This document shows, one piece after another, positions 50,213 to 62,525 of a stretch of 64,000 nucleotides of DNA. The stretch is from Chiridota heheva (lineage: Eukaryota; Echinodermata; Holothuroidea; Apodida; Chiridotidae): the NCBI GenBank assembly GCA_020152595.1, contig JAIGNY010003007.1:103501-167500 (forward strand), in the 5' to 3' direction. Under the pieces are notes generated by a model. It saw nothing but the letters and a program-made list of their open reading frames with translations, did not search any database and was not told the DNA's origin. Position 1 is the stretch's first letter. Each line of letters starts with the position of its first letter. The position numbers and the translations under genes are program-made.

Positions 50213-50869
50213 AACTTATTATTCCATAAGTTGATCAACTTATTATTCCATAAGTTGATCAACTTATTATTCCATAAGTTGATCAACTTAATATTCCATA
50301 AGTTGTTCAACTTATTATTCCATAAGTTGATCAACGTATCATTCCATAAGTTGATCAACTTATTATTCCATAAGTTGTTCAACTTATTATTCCAAGTTGA
50401 TCAACTTATTATTCCATAAGTTGTTCAACTTATTATTCCATAAGTTGTTCAACTTATTATTCCATAAGTTGATCAACTTATTATTCCATAAGTTGATCAA
50501 CTTATTATTCCATAAGTTGATCAACTTAATATTCCATAAGTTGTTCAACTTATTATTCCATAAGTTGTTCAACTTATTATTCCATAAGTTGTTCAACTTA
50601 TTATTCCATAAGTTGATCAACTTATTATTCCATAAGTTGATCAACTTATTATTCCATAAGTTGATCAACTTATTATTCCATAAGTTGATCAACTTATTAT
50701 TCCATAAGTTGATCAACTTATTATTCCATAAGTTGATCAACTTATTATTCTATAAGTTGATCAACTTATATTCCATAAGTTGATCAACTTATTATTCCAT
50801 AATTTGATCAACTTATTATTCCATAAGTTGATCAACTTATTATCCATAAGTTGATCAACTTAATATTCC
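50213..50869. repeat. 24-bp palindromic minisatellite, about 27 units
   Basis: The unit is aacttattattccataagtt plus gatc. The junction of units forms the perfect palindrome AAGTTGATCAACTT; a variant with gttgttcaac occurs in clusters. The 24-bp period keeps frames open on both strands (LINLLFHK repeats), which I reject as coding. Confidence 0.96.
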
Positions 50870-51151
50870 AATATTTATATTGTCAGTTGTTATTTGCTGG
50901 GAGTTGTTTGCACTTTTGCACAAGATAAGTAAATAAAGGTAATTGTTGTCTTTGATGATCAAGTGGGTTGTGGGGTAGGATTTCTTGAAAATGACAATTA
51001 ACATTCCATACTGCTTTTCAATGTAATTGTTGTCATTGAAAGATATTATTTAGTCAGGGTGAATTGAACTGAGCTATTTCTGTCTCCCAAATTAGTCATA
51101 TACCACAGTCAAAGCTCTGAATCAGAGTGACCTTTGTAGAGATAGTTTTAA

Positions 51152-51727
51152 AGGATTAGTTCAGTGGTTAAGCATGTCCATCTTATATGAAAGAGGACTT
51201 CAAAGGAAACAAAATGGTGAAGAAACCATTCAAATATCTTATTCTTAAAAGAGATATTTAAGTTTAAAGCTTTGTCTTATCTGTGTAGAAATGACTGGTG
51301 TAGTAAGTCTACTATTGAAAGTTGGTGTCCTCATCCTCATATTCCTAACAAATGTTAATGTATTTTAAAGAAAGTTATTTTTTAATTCTTACTATTTAAA
51401 TTATTTTCTATCCAATTTTCTTCAGGTGGTACATTATAAATACCCTTACTAGATTCAGTTTTACTATTCTGACATATCCCATGGTTTTTAAGCCTCAAAA
51501 TTGCAGGACAATGTATGAAAGAATACATAGCGACTTTGAGGAATCTAAGGCTATGACATCACAACTAGTCTGATTTCAGTCGTTTGTACACAAATGATAC
51601 CAACCATTAAATAAACTTTGATATTTCCTTAACAAAATCAGATTTTTGAATGGTTTCTTCACTGTTTTGTTTCTTTTGAAGTCCTTGTTCATACAAGATG
51701 TATTTTCTTGACTACTGAACTTATCCT
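51152..51727. mobile_element. AGGATTAG TTAA MITE, 576 bp
   Basis: TTAA at 51148-51151 and 51728-51731. The left end AGGATTAGTTCAGTGG and the right end, inverted, give TIRs that extend (with gaps) about 90 bp through cttatatgaaagaggacttc and aaaatggtgaagaa. No coding capacity. Confidence 0.85.
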
Positions 51728-52419
51728 TTAATGACAATGTTAGATTTTGTTTGAATTATTCTTTGGTTAATTAAACAACTTTCCACAGTTGTCCTTTTTT
51801 ACTATCACAAAGCACTGATTTTGCATTTTTAAGAGAGCATTACATCACAAGAACATTGCTTGACACAGTACCAGTAAATCTGATACATACCAGTGACATC
51901 ACTTCCTCTGTGGTTTTTGATTGACCTGTCAGTATTTGTGTAATTATGATCGGCCAATCAGAAACGCTGCACGGTATTGCAAAGGTTTCTCCACATTGAC
52001 ATGAGAACAGGCCTAGATCAGTCTGTGTACCTGAAAAGGTATTCATTTCTAAGGTACAGTTGTCATGCTATAATGGTAATCAGTAATGTTCCAAAAGTTC
52101 CAAAATGTTCTCTTTATCAAGATGAAGCACAGGAACAGAATACTCTGACATTCCTGAATCAAAGTTCACAAAAGATACACAAACAATCTATCCATAAAAA
52201 AAAGTTAAAACAGTTTGAAAATCCATCAAAACAGTCTTTTAAATTTGCCCTTAAAGCTTCAAAACTGAAGCTGTAATATCCCTGGAGTACCACTGCAGCG
52301 ATCACTCAGTATTGTCATTAATTACAAACTGCCATTGATTTACCCTGTGATGACCTCTCATTGGAGTTCTCCTAGGACCAGCTAGAATGAACACTACCAG
52401 TTGTTGACCATGGCCTTAA

Positions 52420-52879
52420 AGGATTAGTTCAGTGGTCAAGCATGTCCATCTTATATGAAAGAGGACTTCAAAAGAATTAAAATGGTGAAGAATGCATTCA
52501 AAAATTGTATTCTGTTAAAGAGATATTCAAGGTTAAAGCTCTTGTCTTATCTGTGTAGGAATGACTGGTCTGGTATGTCTACAAGAAAAGTTTGCATCTT
52601 CAGCTGCACATTCCTAACAATTGTTAATGTATTTTGAAAAAAGTTTATTTAATTTTTCACTATTTGAATTATTTTCCCTCAAACTTTTTTCAAGAAGTGT
52701 ATTATAAATACCCTTCCTAGATTCAGTGTTACTACTTCTTTGACAAATTAAATGGTTTTTAAACCACAAGATATCTCCTTAACGGAATAAGATTTTTGAT
52801 TGCTTTCTTTACCATTTTGTTTCTTTTGAAGTCCTCCTCTTTCATATAAGATGGAATGCTTGAACACTAAAGTAATCCT
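52420..52879. mobile_element. AGGATTAG TTAA MITE, 460 bp
   Basis: TTAA at 52416-52419 and 52880-52883. Same terminal and interior blocks as the copy 1.3 kb upstream, in the same orientation (gtcttatctgtgtag, aatgactggt, gattcagt.ttacta). The TTAA duplication would fit piggyBac-type mobilisation, though the AGGA terminus is not the usual CCC. Confidence 0.85.
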
Positions 52880-52883
52880 TTAA

Positions 52884-53858
52884 ATTAATTTCCATTAATT
52901 TTGTTATATTCATTGCAAAGACTTGTACCAAGGAACTACTACTACTACTGTGTAGTAGTCCTTGCTTGTACAAATTACAGTAGGGATGATTAAGAAGACA
53001 TGGAATAAGTTCCATAAGAATAAAGAGTGTGAGATGGACATTGGAAGAAAGATGTCTTCCTCTGAATATGAAAACATTTGTTGTATTTCAAACAAACCTA
53101 GTAATCCCTCCCAGTATTTCATAAAGAACTCCATTGCCACAGGCAGTAGTAAAAGGGGAGGATCCAGGGGCACTTTTCCTCCAAATGTATATCTTTTGTG
53201 TGGTTATTTTGTCCTAACTTAGCATAATTTGATCACCCCCCCCCCCCCTTCCCCTCCTCCTTGTCAGTAAATTTGGTTTTGCGACTTTGCCCCAACCCTC
53301 TTTTGCATCAGGCAAATTCCTTGTTTGGTCCAATCTTTGGCAAACATCTTGCAACTAGTGAGACATGATCTTGAAAAATTCCTTTTGCTTTAATAGGTCA
53401 CTTATGAGGTTTTTTATGCCTGCACTGCTTTACAAACCTTTAGGGTACATTGCAATAATATGAAGAGAAACTATATTTGGATGATTTGTCTTGGACATAG
53501 ACACAATTGACAAGAAGACAATCATGATATGAAATATTTTGTAAAGGAATGACAAAATTAAACATAGACTTTGGGGGATTGAAAAAAAGAGTATATTTTT
53601 GACTTCCAAAATAAGAGAAACTTTTATTGGAATCGAAAGTGAAAGAGATGTAAGAGTGTAAGATATCCTATGAGGAATTGTATACAAGTGGGTACTATGT
53701 GGAGCTTATGGTGGTCCACTGGGACCCACATTAAATCATGATGGGCCTTTTTGTAAATTACTTGGACCCCTTTTCATTTGATTGGTAGATTGTGCATTAC
53801 ATTTGTTTGAAGTGTCACAAGATTTGTTGAGTTAAAAGTAGTGTCCATGAAGCTATAT
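52884..53858. other. Intronic sequence, nothing firm
   Basis: Contains a poly-C run (53238-53250). The 86-codon frame at 52962-53222 lacks splice context and a known motif. Confidence 0.45.
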
Positions 53859-54298
53859 CAGACCCCTAGCTTGATTTAAAAAGGGGCAGGGTGCTAGACT
53901 TGTTGAGGGGCACATTAATGCACACGCTAAGCGCTGCGTCTTTTCGGCATGGAGTCCTGGGGCCTCCTTAAGGCTTAATCACATGGTGAAGAAATCTTGG
54001 ATTTGAGCTATAATCATACCTCAAAATGAAACTATTCTGATTAATGAGGACCATTCATGAGCCAAACAGGACAATTGCTTACTATGCCATCATTCCGTGT
54101 TCTGTATCCATGTACAGTATTAATTTATGAGCTTAATTAAGATAATTAAATTATAAAAAAAATATAAAAAATAAATAAATAATGATAACAATTTTTTTTC
54201 TTCTTCTCATGAGGGAAAGGGCGGACCCCAGGGGGGCAGGGCGGGCCCACAGTTGGGCAGGGCCAGCTGCCCTGTAAAACAGCAAAGCTAGGGGTATG
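53859..54298. mobile_element. MITE of the CAGACCCCTAG family, third copy
   Basis: Left end CAGACCCCTAGCTTGATT intact; right end AGCAAAGCTAGGGGTATG with one change. Interior matches the other two copies, with about three G-rich units at 54210-54265. The element end is single here, without the tandem growth seen at 8-11 kb. Confidence 0.85.
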
Positions 54299-54889
54299 AA
54301 TATTTATGTATGGACAAATCATTGTTTCATTATTTTGATGTGTCTTTTGTAATGCAGTTTTAATTAAAGTCTACTTTGTATCACCAATTCACTGCCACAC
54401 AAAAGTTTATGAAATCGTATTCTAGTTCACAATGCTTTAATAGACTACAGTACATGAGATCCAAATGTACATATAATTCTCATAATTCACTTACTTGTAC
54501 TATTTAGGTGGTTAAGGATGATTCGTTCTAATGTGTTATAAGGTTTCCCATGTTTGCTTTGAATAGACAAAGACGGTCTGTTTTTCCCATTCAAAGTTCC
54601 TCAATTGTCTAGTAATACATAGAAAAGATCATCCTTGGGACATTCAATTGTTGTTAAGAAAGCCTTCTTGATGTCCCATGCCCAGTCTTGGATAACAACT
54701 CCTGGGGACAAATCGCTAATTTTTTTTTGCATCAGCTGGAAGGCCTACAAGTGCGCTGTTCCATTATGATCTTCAGGCTCTTAAAGAGCATTTAAATTGA
54801 CGAAATGAATGGTGCAATAAATTAAGATACCCGAAAGTATTCATCATTATGTACTCTTATTAGGAGGTTGCAGCTACTGAAGGTAGATG

Positions 54890-55657
54890 TGCGGTCATCT
54901 GTTTCCAGTAGAGGCGATCATCTGTTTCCAGTAGTGCGGTGATCATTTGTTTCCAGTAGCGGCGATCATGTTTCCAGTGCGGCGATCATCTGTTTCCAGT
55001 AGCGGCGATCATTTGTTTCCAGTAGTGGCGATCATTTGTTTTCAGTAGCGGCGATCATCTGTTTCCAGTGGCGGCGATTATCTGTTTCCAGTGGCGGCGA
55101 TCATCTGTTTCCAGTGGCGGCGATTATCTGTTTCCAGTGGCGGCGATCATCTGTTTCCTGCAGCGGCGATCATCTGTTTCCTGCAGCGGCGATCATCTGT
55201 TTCCGGTAGCGGCGATCATCTGTTTCCGGTAGCGGCAATCATCTGTTTCCAGTAGCGGTGATCATCTGTTTCCGGTAGCAGTGATCATCTGTTTCCAGTA
55301 GCAGCGATCATCTGTTTCCGGTAGCGGCGATCTTCTGTTTTGGGTAGCGGCGATCTCCTGTTTCCAGTAACGGCGATCATCTGTTTCCAGTAGCGGCGAT
55401 CATCTGTTTCCAGTAGCAGCGATCATCTGTTTGTAGTAGCGACGATCATCTGTTTCCGGTAGCGGTGGTCATCTGTTTCCAGTAGCGGAAATCATCTGTT
55501 TCTAGTAGCGGCGATCATCTGTTTCCGGTAGCGGCGATCATCTGTTTCCAGTAGCGGTGATCATCTGTTTCCAGTAGCGGCAATCATCTGTTTCCAGTAG
55601 GCGATCATTTGTTTCCAGTAGCGGTGATCATCTGTTTCCAGTAGCGGCGATCATCTG
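54890..55657. repeat. 23-bp minisatellite, about 33 units
   Basis: The unit is gcggcgatcatctgtttcca plus gta. Variants include ctgca and ccggta in short local runs. It ends about 20 bp before a MITE terminus. Confidence 0.96.
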
Positions 55658-55678
55658 CATGTCTCACACACTCCTTAA

Positions 55679-56050
55679 AGGAATATTCTGATGTTTTTTC
55701 ATAACCTTTCATAAGAAAAAGAACATTTTTAGAAACAATTTAGTACAAAAATCATGTTGATATGTTATTCCTACCAGGAGATATTCAAATTTTGTGGTTC
55801 ACAAAAAACCATGGAATATTACAACAAAAAACCATGGGAATATTAGATTTTTTTTTGAATATGGGAAATTTAAAAACCATGAGAATATTTTTTTTTTTTT
55901 AAACATGGGAATATTTATAAAAAAACATGGGAATATTATTAGAATATTACAAAAAAATCATGAAATATTACAAAAACCAAAAAAACATGAGAATATTACA
56001 AAAAACTATGGGAAAATTATTAAAAAAAAAATGGGAATATTACCTGTCAA
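55679..56050. mobile_element. AGGAATATT MITE, left part, right end replaced by a tandem array
   Basis: TTAA (55675-55678) then AGGAATATTCTG, followed by gaaacaatttagtacaaaaa-like and atatgttattcctaccagga blocks shared with 22274-23158. From about 55800 a repeat of accatgggaatattacaaaa (about ten irregular units) takes over. The same motif is present about three times at the right end of the other copy, so the array is an expansion of the element's right end. No TTAA-bounded right terminus is seen. Confidence 0.75.
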
Positions 56051-56076
56051 AAAAATAAAATGATTATATCGGCATT

Positions 56077-56528
56077 TCATGGTTGACTATCAAATGCTTT
56101 CTCATAATCTATGTAGCAGATATATTTGTCTTTTCCAACTTGGAGGTATTTATCCAGGATTATTCTTAGGTTCAGAATTCCTTCTCTGGTTCCAAATCGA
56201 GCTCTAAAACCTGATTGTGCATCTCCTATCTCTCTTTCAATCTTACTTTTATTTGTTCCAATTTGATCCTTAATATTATCTTTACCATGTGACTCATTAG
56301 ACTTATAGTTCGGTGTTTTGCACACTCTTGCACATTACTTTTCTTTGGTAGTTTTATGATGCTGAAGTGTTTTAGGTCATGTGGTATGTGTCCAGTTCTA
56401 TACACTTCTTTACATATATCAACTACTATGTCTATAGCTTCGTTGTGTAGGGCCTTGAAATGCTTAATCAGTACACCATCTATACCAGCAGGAATTGTAC
56501 TCATGCAAATAACAGTACAACTGTACAA
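56077..56528 (-). mobile_element. Broken LINE reverse transcriptase fragment
   Basis: Minus strand. The first frame (56528-56226) carries IPAGIDGVLIKHFKA, then IIKLPKKSNVQECAKHRTIS and LMSHMVKIILRIKLEQIK, typical of the fingers of non-LTR reverse transcriptases. A frameshift near 56240-56260 leads to QSGFRARFGTREGILNLRII and YICYIDYEKAFD, the last being catalytic motif A. The fragment stops right after motif A, so the YADD box, thumb and endonuclease are absent. The clade cannot be fixed from this piece. Confidence 0.85.
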
Positions 56529-56739
56529 TTAACCTCACAGCATGCTTTATTCAATCCTTGGTTTTAGTGAATTTATGCTGATTTCAAACACCAAACTGTG
56601 TAAATGTTTTAGATATTGTAAATTAATTTCTTCTCTGATTCCCTTAAATTTAGTTTAATGACTTTGTAAGTTGATTTGTTTAGGTTTAACGGCACTGGGA
56701 CAGTCAAGAGTCAAATGTGCTATTGATTGAAGCATGGTT

Positions 56740-57292
56740 TTTTTGAAAGTATAGTCAATATCTTCCCACCACCAAACCCAAAATCGGGACCAACGTCCCC
56801 CTGCACAGTCGCAACCGCAGGGAGGACGTTATCACCGGCATCCACCTCAGCAACACCTCTCTCACCTGCTTTCCAGCTCTCCTGCTCCTCTCTGCCCTAC
56901 ATGCAACACCGATCTCTTGATCAAGCATATCCTCTTAACCTGTCTTACATACCTGAACGCCAGATCACACTTTTCCCCCTCCATCTCCATTTCCGATCTA
57001 TTCAAAAACAATCCTCCCTCCAACTTCATCACTTTTCTCTGCAACAGCAATCTATTCCATCTGATCTAAACCTCTTTTTCCTTCCCTTCTCTGCTCTACC
57101 TTTGTCATCTTTCTTTTATTTCCATAACTTCTTTCCCTTATTCACCTTCTCTCCTCCTTCCCTCTATCCCTCTTCTCTGTCCTAACTCAAACACCTTAGT
57201 TTTTAAGACCCTCTTGGTACATTTGACTCTGACTGTCACAGTGCTGTTAAACAGCAATAAACCAATATCTTATGTAAGTAAAAAAAAAAAAA
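56740..57292 (+). mobile_element. LINE 3' end with poly-A tail
   Basis: C/T-rich 3' untranslated-like sequence, then tttgactctgactgtcacag and tgctgttaaacagcaataaa, and a poly-A tract at 57279-57294. The tail aligns in spacing with that at 22555-22600 (tttgaccctcgttgtcgtga, tgccgttaag), suggesting one lineage. A 152-codon frame over it is low-complexity and not supported as a gene. Its orientation is opposite to the reverse transcriptase fragment next to it. Confidence 0.6.
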
Positions 57293-57294
57293 AA

Positions 57295-58320
57295 ACTTGT
57301 TCTCCATAATGAGCAATTGATGACATTTTGATAATATTTGACATCCCATAAAATACTGTTTGGGACATGACAGAGAATTATAAAGCAGAAGATCTACAAA
57401 AGAAAGTAAAGAGCATTGATTGATAACATTAAAATATTATAATTCTTTGTTGTCAGATGCAGAACATGCACACACACACACACACACACGCCCACACACA
57501 CACATACACCTAGCTGCCTAGTGGGTGTTGATTGTTTCATATCTCAGCTTGCTACCATTTGTATTGAGGAAGTTTGACTTGCTCTGTAGGCATGCATGTC
57601 CTCCTGGAACTTACAGACTTTGCTTGTCAATTTCAGACTTCTACCAGAAGCATGTGGTTATTGCTTGTTCTGTTTTCCTGAAGGGGCATACTTTCATATA
57701 TACGTAAAAGTTGATGATTAAGATGAACTAAATCCATTAGCAGGTGAAAAAAATGACCCACTTTCATGGAAGGAAAGAATTCTAGTAAGAAGCTTTTGAT
57801 AATTAGGGCAATAAGGAAGTTGAAGAAAGTTGATTTTCATCTATTATTCACCATTAGAGGATCATCTTCCAGCCTCTGCCCATTATGTCTTATTCCATCT
57901 CACCTGTAAGAGCAGAAGCTGCTGGGAATGTCAGGTTTGTGTCTTGTGGTTGGGTTGGAGAAGGATGCCTCAGGAAAGGCATAATTGCATTATTGATTAA
58001 TAACTTAAAAGAGGCTGAACTTGGGGATTAAGGTCAATGTACTTGATGCATTGGGTGGAGGTCTAACTTGAGTGTCTAACATGGCTTGAGAAAATGAAAG
58101 CCAATAAAAAGTCAGGCATGGTGGCATAGTACTTAATTTTGAAGGTGGAATTATTTGTTTTCATCACAGCAAGATTATGGTTGGAGGGCAGATGGTGGAA
58201 CAGGGTTGAGAGAGGAGTTGGAGATGGGGTCATGTGGTGTGGATTGATAGAGAACTGATTTAGTAATATAGAAACAAACATATTTACTAATAAAAGAAAC
58301 ATAAAGTACTAATTTAAATC
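57295..58320. other. Intronic sequence with a (CA)n microsatellite
   Basis: CA repeats at 57470-57507. The rest is unrecognised. Confidence 0.5.
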
Positions 58321-58331
58321 TTGCTTTAAGT

Positions 58332-58420
58332 TATCCCCACGCCAACGAAGTTGTTGAAGAGGAGATATAGCATCTTTAACGTCTGTCCGTCGCCCGCCTG
58401 TCCGTCCGTCCGTCCATCTT
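58332..58420. repeat. Dispersed-repeat-like segment with (GTCC)n
   Basis: ccccacgccaacgaagttgt, then gaggagatatagcatc, then gtccgtccgtccgtcc. This arrangement looks like the end of a dispersed invertebrate repeat, but only one copy is present here. Confidence 0.4.
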
Positions 58421-58915
58421 TATGCATTGTTCAGTTACTAGGGAACAAAAGATTGCTGCCCTAGGAAAGGAATTCCAACTATTTTTTTTATTTTTTAAAA
58501 TATTTTTTAAAATGAGAACATGCATTTCAAATTTGAATAGCAGCAATTAAGGGATTTGCTCTGGGATGTAAAAAAAGTTGAATGATAGAACTAACAACTG
58601 AATGGAATTTATAATGAAATGTCTTGGAAATGAATAGGGAAAAAACAGTAAGGTTTCGCTAGAATCGAGTGGAAACATAATTGACTTATGATAAACTCTA
58701 AGTTAATGTAAATTTTCATTTTGGTTTGGTAGATTATACAGCCCTATTTGGTTTATAAGGGGAAACCAGTTGAGCATGTTTCTATTGGAAGTGCCAGATT
58801 TAAGTTAAGGCTAGGCGGGGCCGGAGAGGGGGGAGGGGGCTGTAGTGCAATGGAGTGAGTGGTGGTTATAGTGAAGGTTGGAATGATTGGCATGAAAGGT
58901 TGGCAAAAGATGGGT
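58421..58915. other. Intronic sequence, nothing recognised
   Basis: AT-rich, becoming G-rich after 58810. Confidence 0.5.
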
Positions 58916-59505
58916 TGGTGTAGTAGGTGAATGAATGATGGTAGAATGGGGTATGTTAAGTAAATGGGGGATGATAGGTGAATGGGATGATTGAGGAACA
59001 GAGGATGGTAGGTGAATGGAGGATGGTAGATGAACAGAGGATGGGCATGAGGGGGATGGCAGGTGAATGGGGCATGTTGATGAATAGAGGATGGTAGGTG
59101 AATGGAGGATGGTAGATGAACAGAGGAGGATGAGGGGGATGGTAGGTGAATGGGGATGGATAGAGGATGGTAGGTGAATGGAGGATGGTATGTGAACGGG
59201 AGGATGGATGGTAGGGGAATGGGGCATGTTGAGTTGATAACAGTGAGGGGATGGGATTAGAGGAAAGAATGTTGGGTCGATGATGGTAGGATGATTGGTA
59301 GATGTAGGAATTAGGATGAAGGTGGGATGGCATGGGGGACAGGATGGGGTGGCATGTGGGACAGGGTGGGATGGCATGTGGGACAGGGTGGGATGGCATG
59401 TGGGACATGGTGGCATGTGGGGTAATGGAATGTGGGGCAGGATGTCATGGCATATAGGACAGGGTGGGATAGCATATGGGACAGGGTGGGTGGCATGTAA
59501 AACAA
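58916..59505. repeat. G-rich composite minisatellite
   Basis: Two zones: 58930-59250 with ggatggtaggtgaatgg and ggatggtagatgaacaga units, and 59320-59500 with gggatggcatgtgggacagg units of about 22 bp. Pro/His/Ser-rich frames of up to 201 codons on the minus strand are repeat artefacts. Confidence 0.93.
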
Positions 59506-60796
59506 GGCATATGAGATGTCATCTTGATTGCAGGTGTGATGGCATATGGGTCATGTTGTGGAATGGTATCTGGATTTCATTTATAATTTCCTGTAGGAGG
59601 GATATAGGATGGGACATCATGCTGAGCAAAGGGTGGGGTGGCAGTTGTGACATCGGTAGAAAGCATGTTATTTGTGGGGTGGGGTGGGGGTTGGATTTGT
59701 ATTGTTTGCGATGTCTGGTTTTAATATGAATAATATAAGAAGTTAGTTCTCCAAACTTGTTTGATATTTAAGCTAAACCAGATGGGATTATTCTCATTTA
59801 GGTTTTGGTTTCAACCTTGGCGGTTTGGATTGTCTGTATTTGTTTACATATCTTGACCAATCAGAAACATTTACTTGCATTGTATATTTATAACCACATT
59901 AACACACTAACTGGTCTTAAAAAAACTTCTAAAGTGACAATGCTGTTTAACACAAACTGTGATTAAGCTTGAAAGAGACCAAATGTGTGTCATGTTCTTC
60001 AACCTGAACATCGTATACTTTCAAAATACTTACCTTTCCCTTGAATCGTGGCAGCCATTTACGCAAACAAGGAATAAAGATGTATTAATCAGACGTGATG
60101 ATGATGTTCTTTCTTGGTGATGTTTTAGGCCCCTCTAATCGATGACTATATCTGGTTACAGTCTTTTGGGACATTCTTTGCCCTCTTGTTTCATTTGATT
60201 CTTCAGGAAGGTTTGTAAAAGAAAAGAATGATTCTGGCTCGTTACAAGATAAGTACAATTTGAGATGGTCAGTTTGCTGTAAAAAAAGAATTTGAAAATA
60301 TATTGGAGAATATGGGGACAAAGCCACTAGAAGTTTATTTCACAGGATTGCATTAAGTTGATGTTCAGATACCTGTTGATTCTTTTTATTCTTGTTTATT
60401 TATTAGCCACATAGAAATACACTTTGTAGTTTTGAGCTCTATTTTCTAGTTTGATTACAAAGTTTTTGTGGGGACATTTTGTTACATTGGTACATGTAGT
60501 AGGCATTGGCAGAGGCATAACCAGTAAAGGACTAACAGAAATTATGAATGTTTTTATTTCAGGAAATTATTAGCATAAACATCAAAATACAGTCTTGCAG
60601 ACCATTGTGAAAGTTTTATGAACCTTTTAACAATGAACCATAGGAAATAATGTAGATGTTTTGCATACAGTAAGAAATGAGTGTAATTTAAACAGCCCTG
60701 TCTCTTTTGTCCTTTGGTATATTTGATATTGTCAATTTTAATGAACAGCCTTAAGCAAAATTTTCTATTTTGCTAATAACATGAATTATAATTTCC
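59506..60796. other. Intronic sequence, nothing recognised
   Basis: AT-rich; one 80-codon minus-strand frame at 60085-60327 without splice support. Confidence 0.5.
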
Positions 60797-60810
60797 ATTA
60801 TAACAGATTA

Positions 60811-61032
60811 TATTTTCAAAATGGATTTCTATTGTCAAAATGGACTGGAATAAAGCCTTCACATTACCATTATACTCCTTTTTTGTACTTACAAAACTCT
60901 GTACCAGAATAGCTAATAAATTTTTGTTTCCTTTTCTGGTACATAGTTTATTAAGTACCAAAAAGGAGTATAATGGTAATGTGAAGGCTTTATTCCAGTC
61001 CATTTTGACAATAGAAATCCATTTTGAAAATA
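60811..61032. repeat. Near-perfect palindrome with 80-bp arms
   Basis: The left arm 60811-60890 is the reverse complement of the right arm 60953-61032 with only a few mismatches. The 62-bp loop carries a second inverted pair (gtaccagaa / ttctggtac). Weak pairing continues outside to an aacag / ctgtt pair. It gives nearly identical short peptides on both strands. Likely a foldback MITE. Confidence 0.88.
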
Positions 61033-61180
61033 GAAGCTGTTTAATGAGAAAACTTTCCACATCAAACATTTCATCAATTTCCTTATTGCAATTCTATTTG
61101 CTTATGCTCATTAATATTTCATATATTTAAAACTTCCTGAGTAGGTCAAAATTGGGAATGATAAAAATGTCATTGTTTGT

Positions 61181-62525
61181 CTGACTCTTCTACTTCCATG
61201 GTTTGTTGTAGTTTTGATCAGTATCTCCTGAGCTCTTCTACTTTCATGGTTTGTTGTAGTTTTGATCAGTATCTCCTGACTCTTCTACTTCCATGGTTTG
61301 TTGTAGTTTTGATCAGTATCTCCTGAGCTCTTCTACTTCTATGGTTTGTTGTAGTTTTGATTAGTATCTCCTGACTCTTTTACTTCCATGGTTTTTTGTA
61401 GTTTTGATCAGTATCTCCTGACTCTTCTACTTCCATGGTTTGTTGTAGTTTTGATCAGTATCTCCTGACTTTTCTACTTCCATGGTTTGCTGTAGTTTTG
61501 ATCAGTATCTCCTAGCTCTTCTACTTCCATGGTTTGTTGTAGTTTTGATCAGTATCTCCTGAGCTCTTCTACTTCCTTGGTTTGTTGTAGTTTTGATCAG
61601 TATCTCCTGACTCTTCTACTTCCATGGTTTGTTGTAGTTTTGATCAGTATCTCCTGACTCTTCTACTTCCATGGTTTGTTGTAGTTTTAATCAGCATCTC
61701 CTGACTCTTCTACTTCCATGGTTTGTTGTAGTTTTGATCAGTATCTCCTGACTCTTCTACTTCCATGGTTTGTTGTAGTTTTTTGTTGTCCATGGTTTTG
61801 AGTTTTGGTCAGTATCTCCTGACTCTTCTACTTCCATGGTTTGTTGCAGTTTTGATCAGTATCTCCTGACTCTTCTACTTCCATGGTTTGTTGTAGTTTT
61901 GATCAGTATCTCCTGACTCTTCTACTTCCATGGTTTGTTGTAGTTTTGATCAGTATCTCCTAGCTCTTCTACTTCTATGGTTTGTTGTAGTTTTGATCAG
62001 TATCTCCTGACTCTTCTACTTCATGGTTTGTTGTAGTTTTGATCAGTATCTCCTAGCTCTTCTACTTCTATGGTTTGTTGTAGTTTTGATCAGTATCTCC
62101 TGACTCTTCTACTTCCATGGTTTGTTGTAGTTTTGATCAGTATCTCCTGACTCTTCTACTTCCATGGTTTGTTGTAGTTTTGATCAGTATCTCCTGACTC
62201 TTCTACTTCCATGGTTTGTATCTCCTGACTCTTCTACTTCCATGGTTTGTTTTGATCAGTATCTCCCTGTAGCTTTGATCAGTATCTCCTGACTCTTCTA
62301 CTTCCATGGTTTGTTGTAGGTTTGATCAGTATCTCCTAGCTCTTCTACTTCTATGGTTTGTTGTAGTTTTGATCAGTATCTCCTGATTCTTCTACTTCCA
62401 TGGTTTGTTGTAGGTTTGATCAGTATCTCCTAGCTCTTCTACTTCTATGGTTTGTTGTAGTTTAAATCAGTATCTCCTGACTCTTCTACTTCCATGGTTT
62501 GTTGTAGTTTTGATCAGTATCTCCT
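61181..62525. repeat. 47-bp minisatellite, about 28 units
   Basis: The unit is ctcttctacttccatggttt then gttgtagttttgatcagtat then ctcctga. Two junction types (cctgactc and cctagctc/cctgagctc) are interspersed. There are truncated or shuffled units at about 61779-61800 and 62213-62270. Confidence 0.97.

Noticed and set aside
50098-50783. Open frames of up to 128 codons on both strands (LINLLFHK and INLWNNKL repeats)
   Set aside because: Produced by a 24-bp tandem repeat whose length is a multiple of three; no start context, splice sites or domain.
52962-53222. 86-codon frame with Lys- and Ser-rich content
   Set aside because: No splice sites around it, no recognised motif, and adjacent to a poly-C run; likely chance.
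56727-57185. 152-codon Ser/Pro/Phe-rich frame
   Set aside because: Lies in a C/T-rich LINE 3' region with a poly-A tail; no conserved domain.
58811-59729. Long frames (up to 201 codons) rich in Pro, His and Ser on the minus strand, and Gly/Trp-rich on the plus strand
   Set aside because: They lie across a G-rich minisatellite and translate its units; several frames are open at once.
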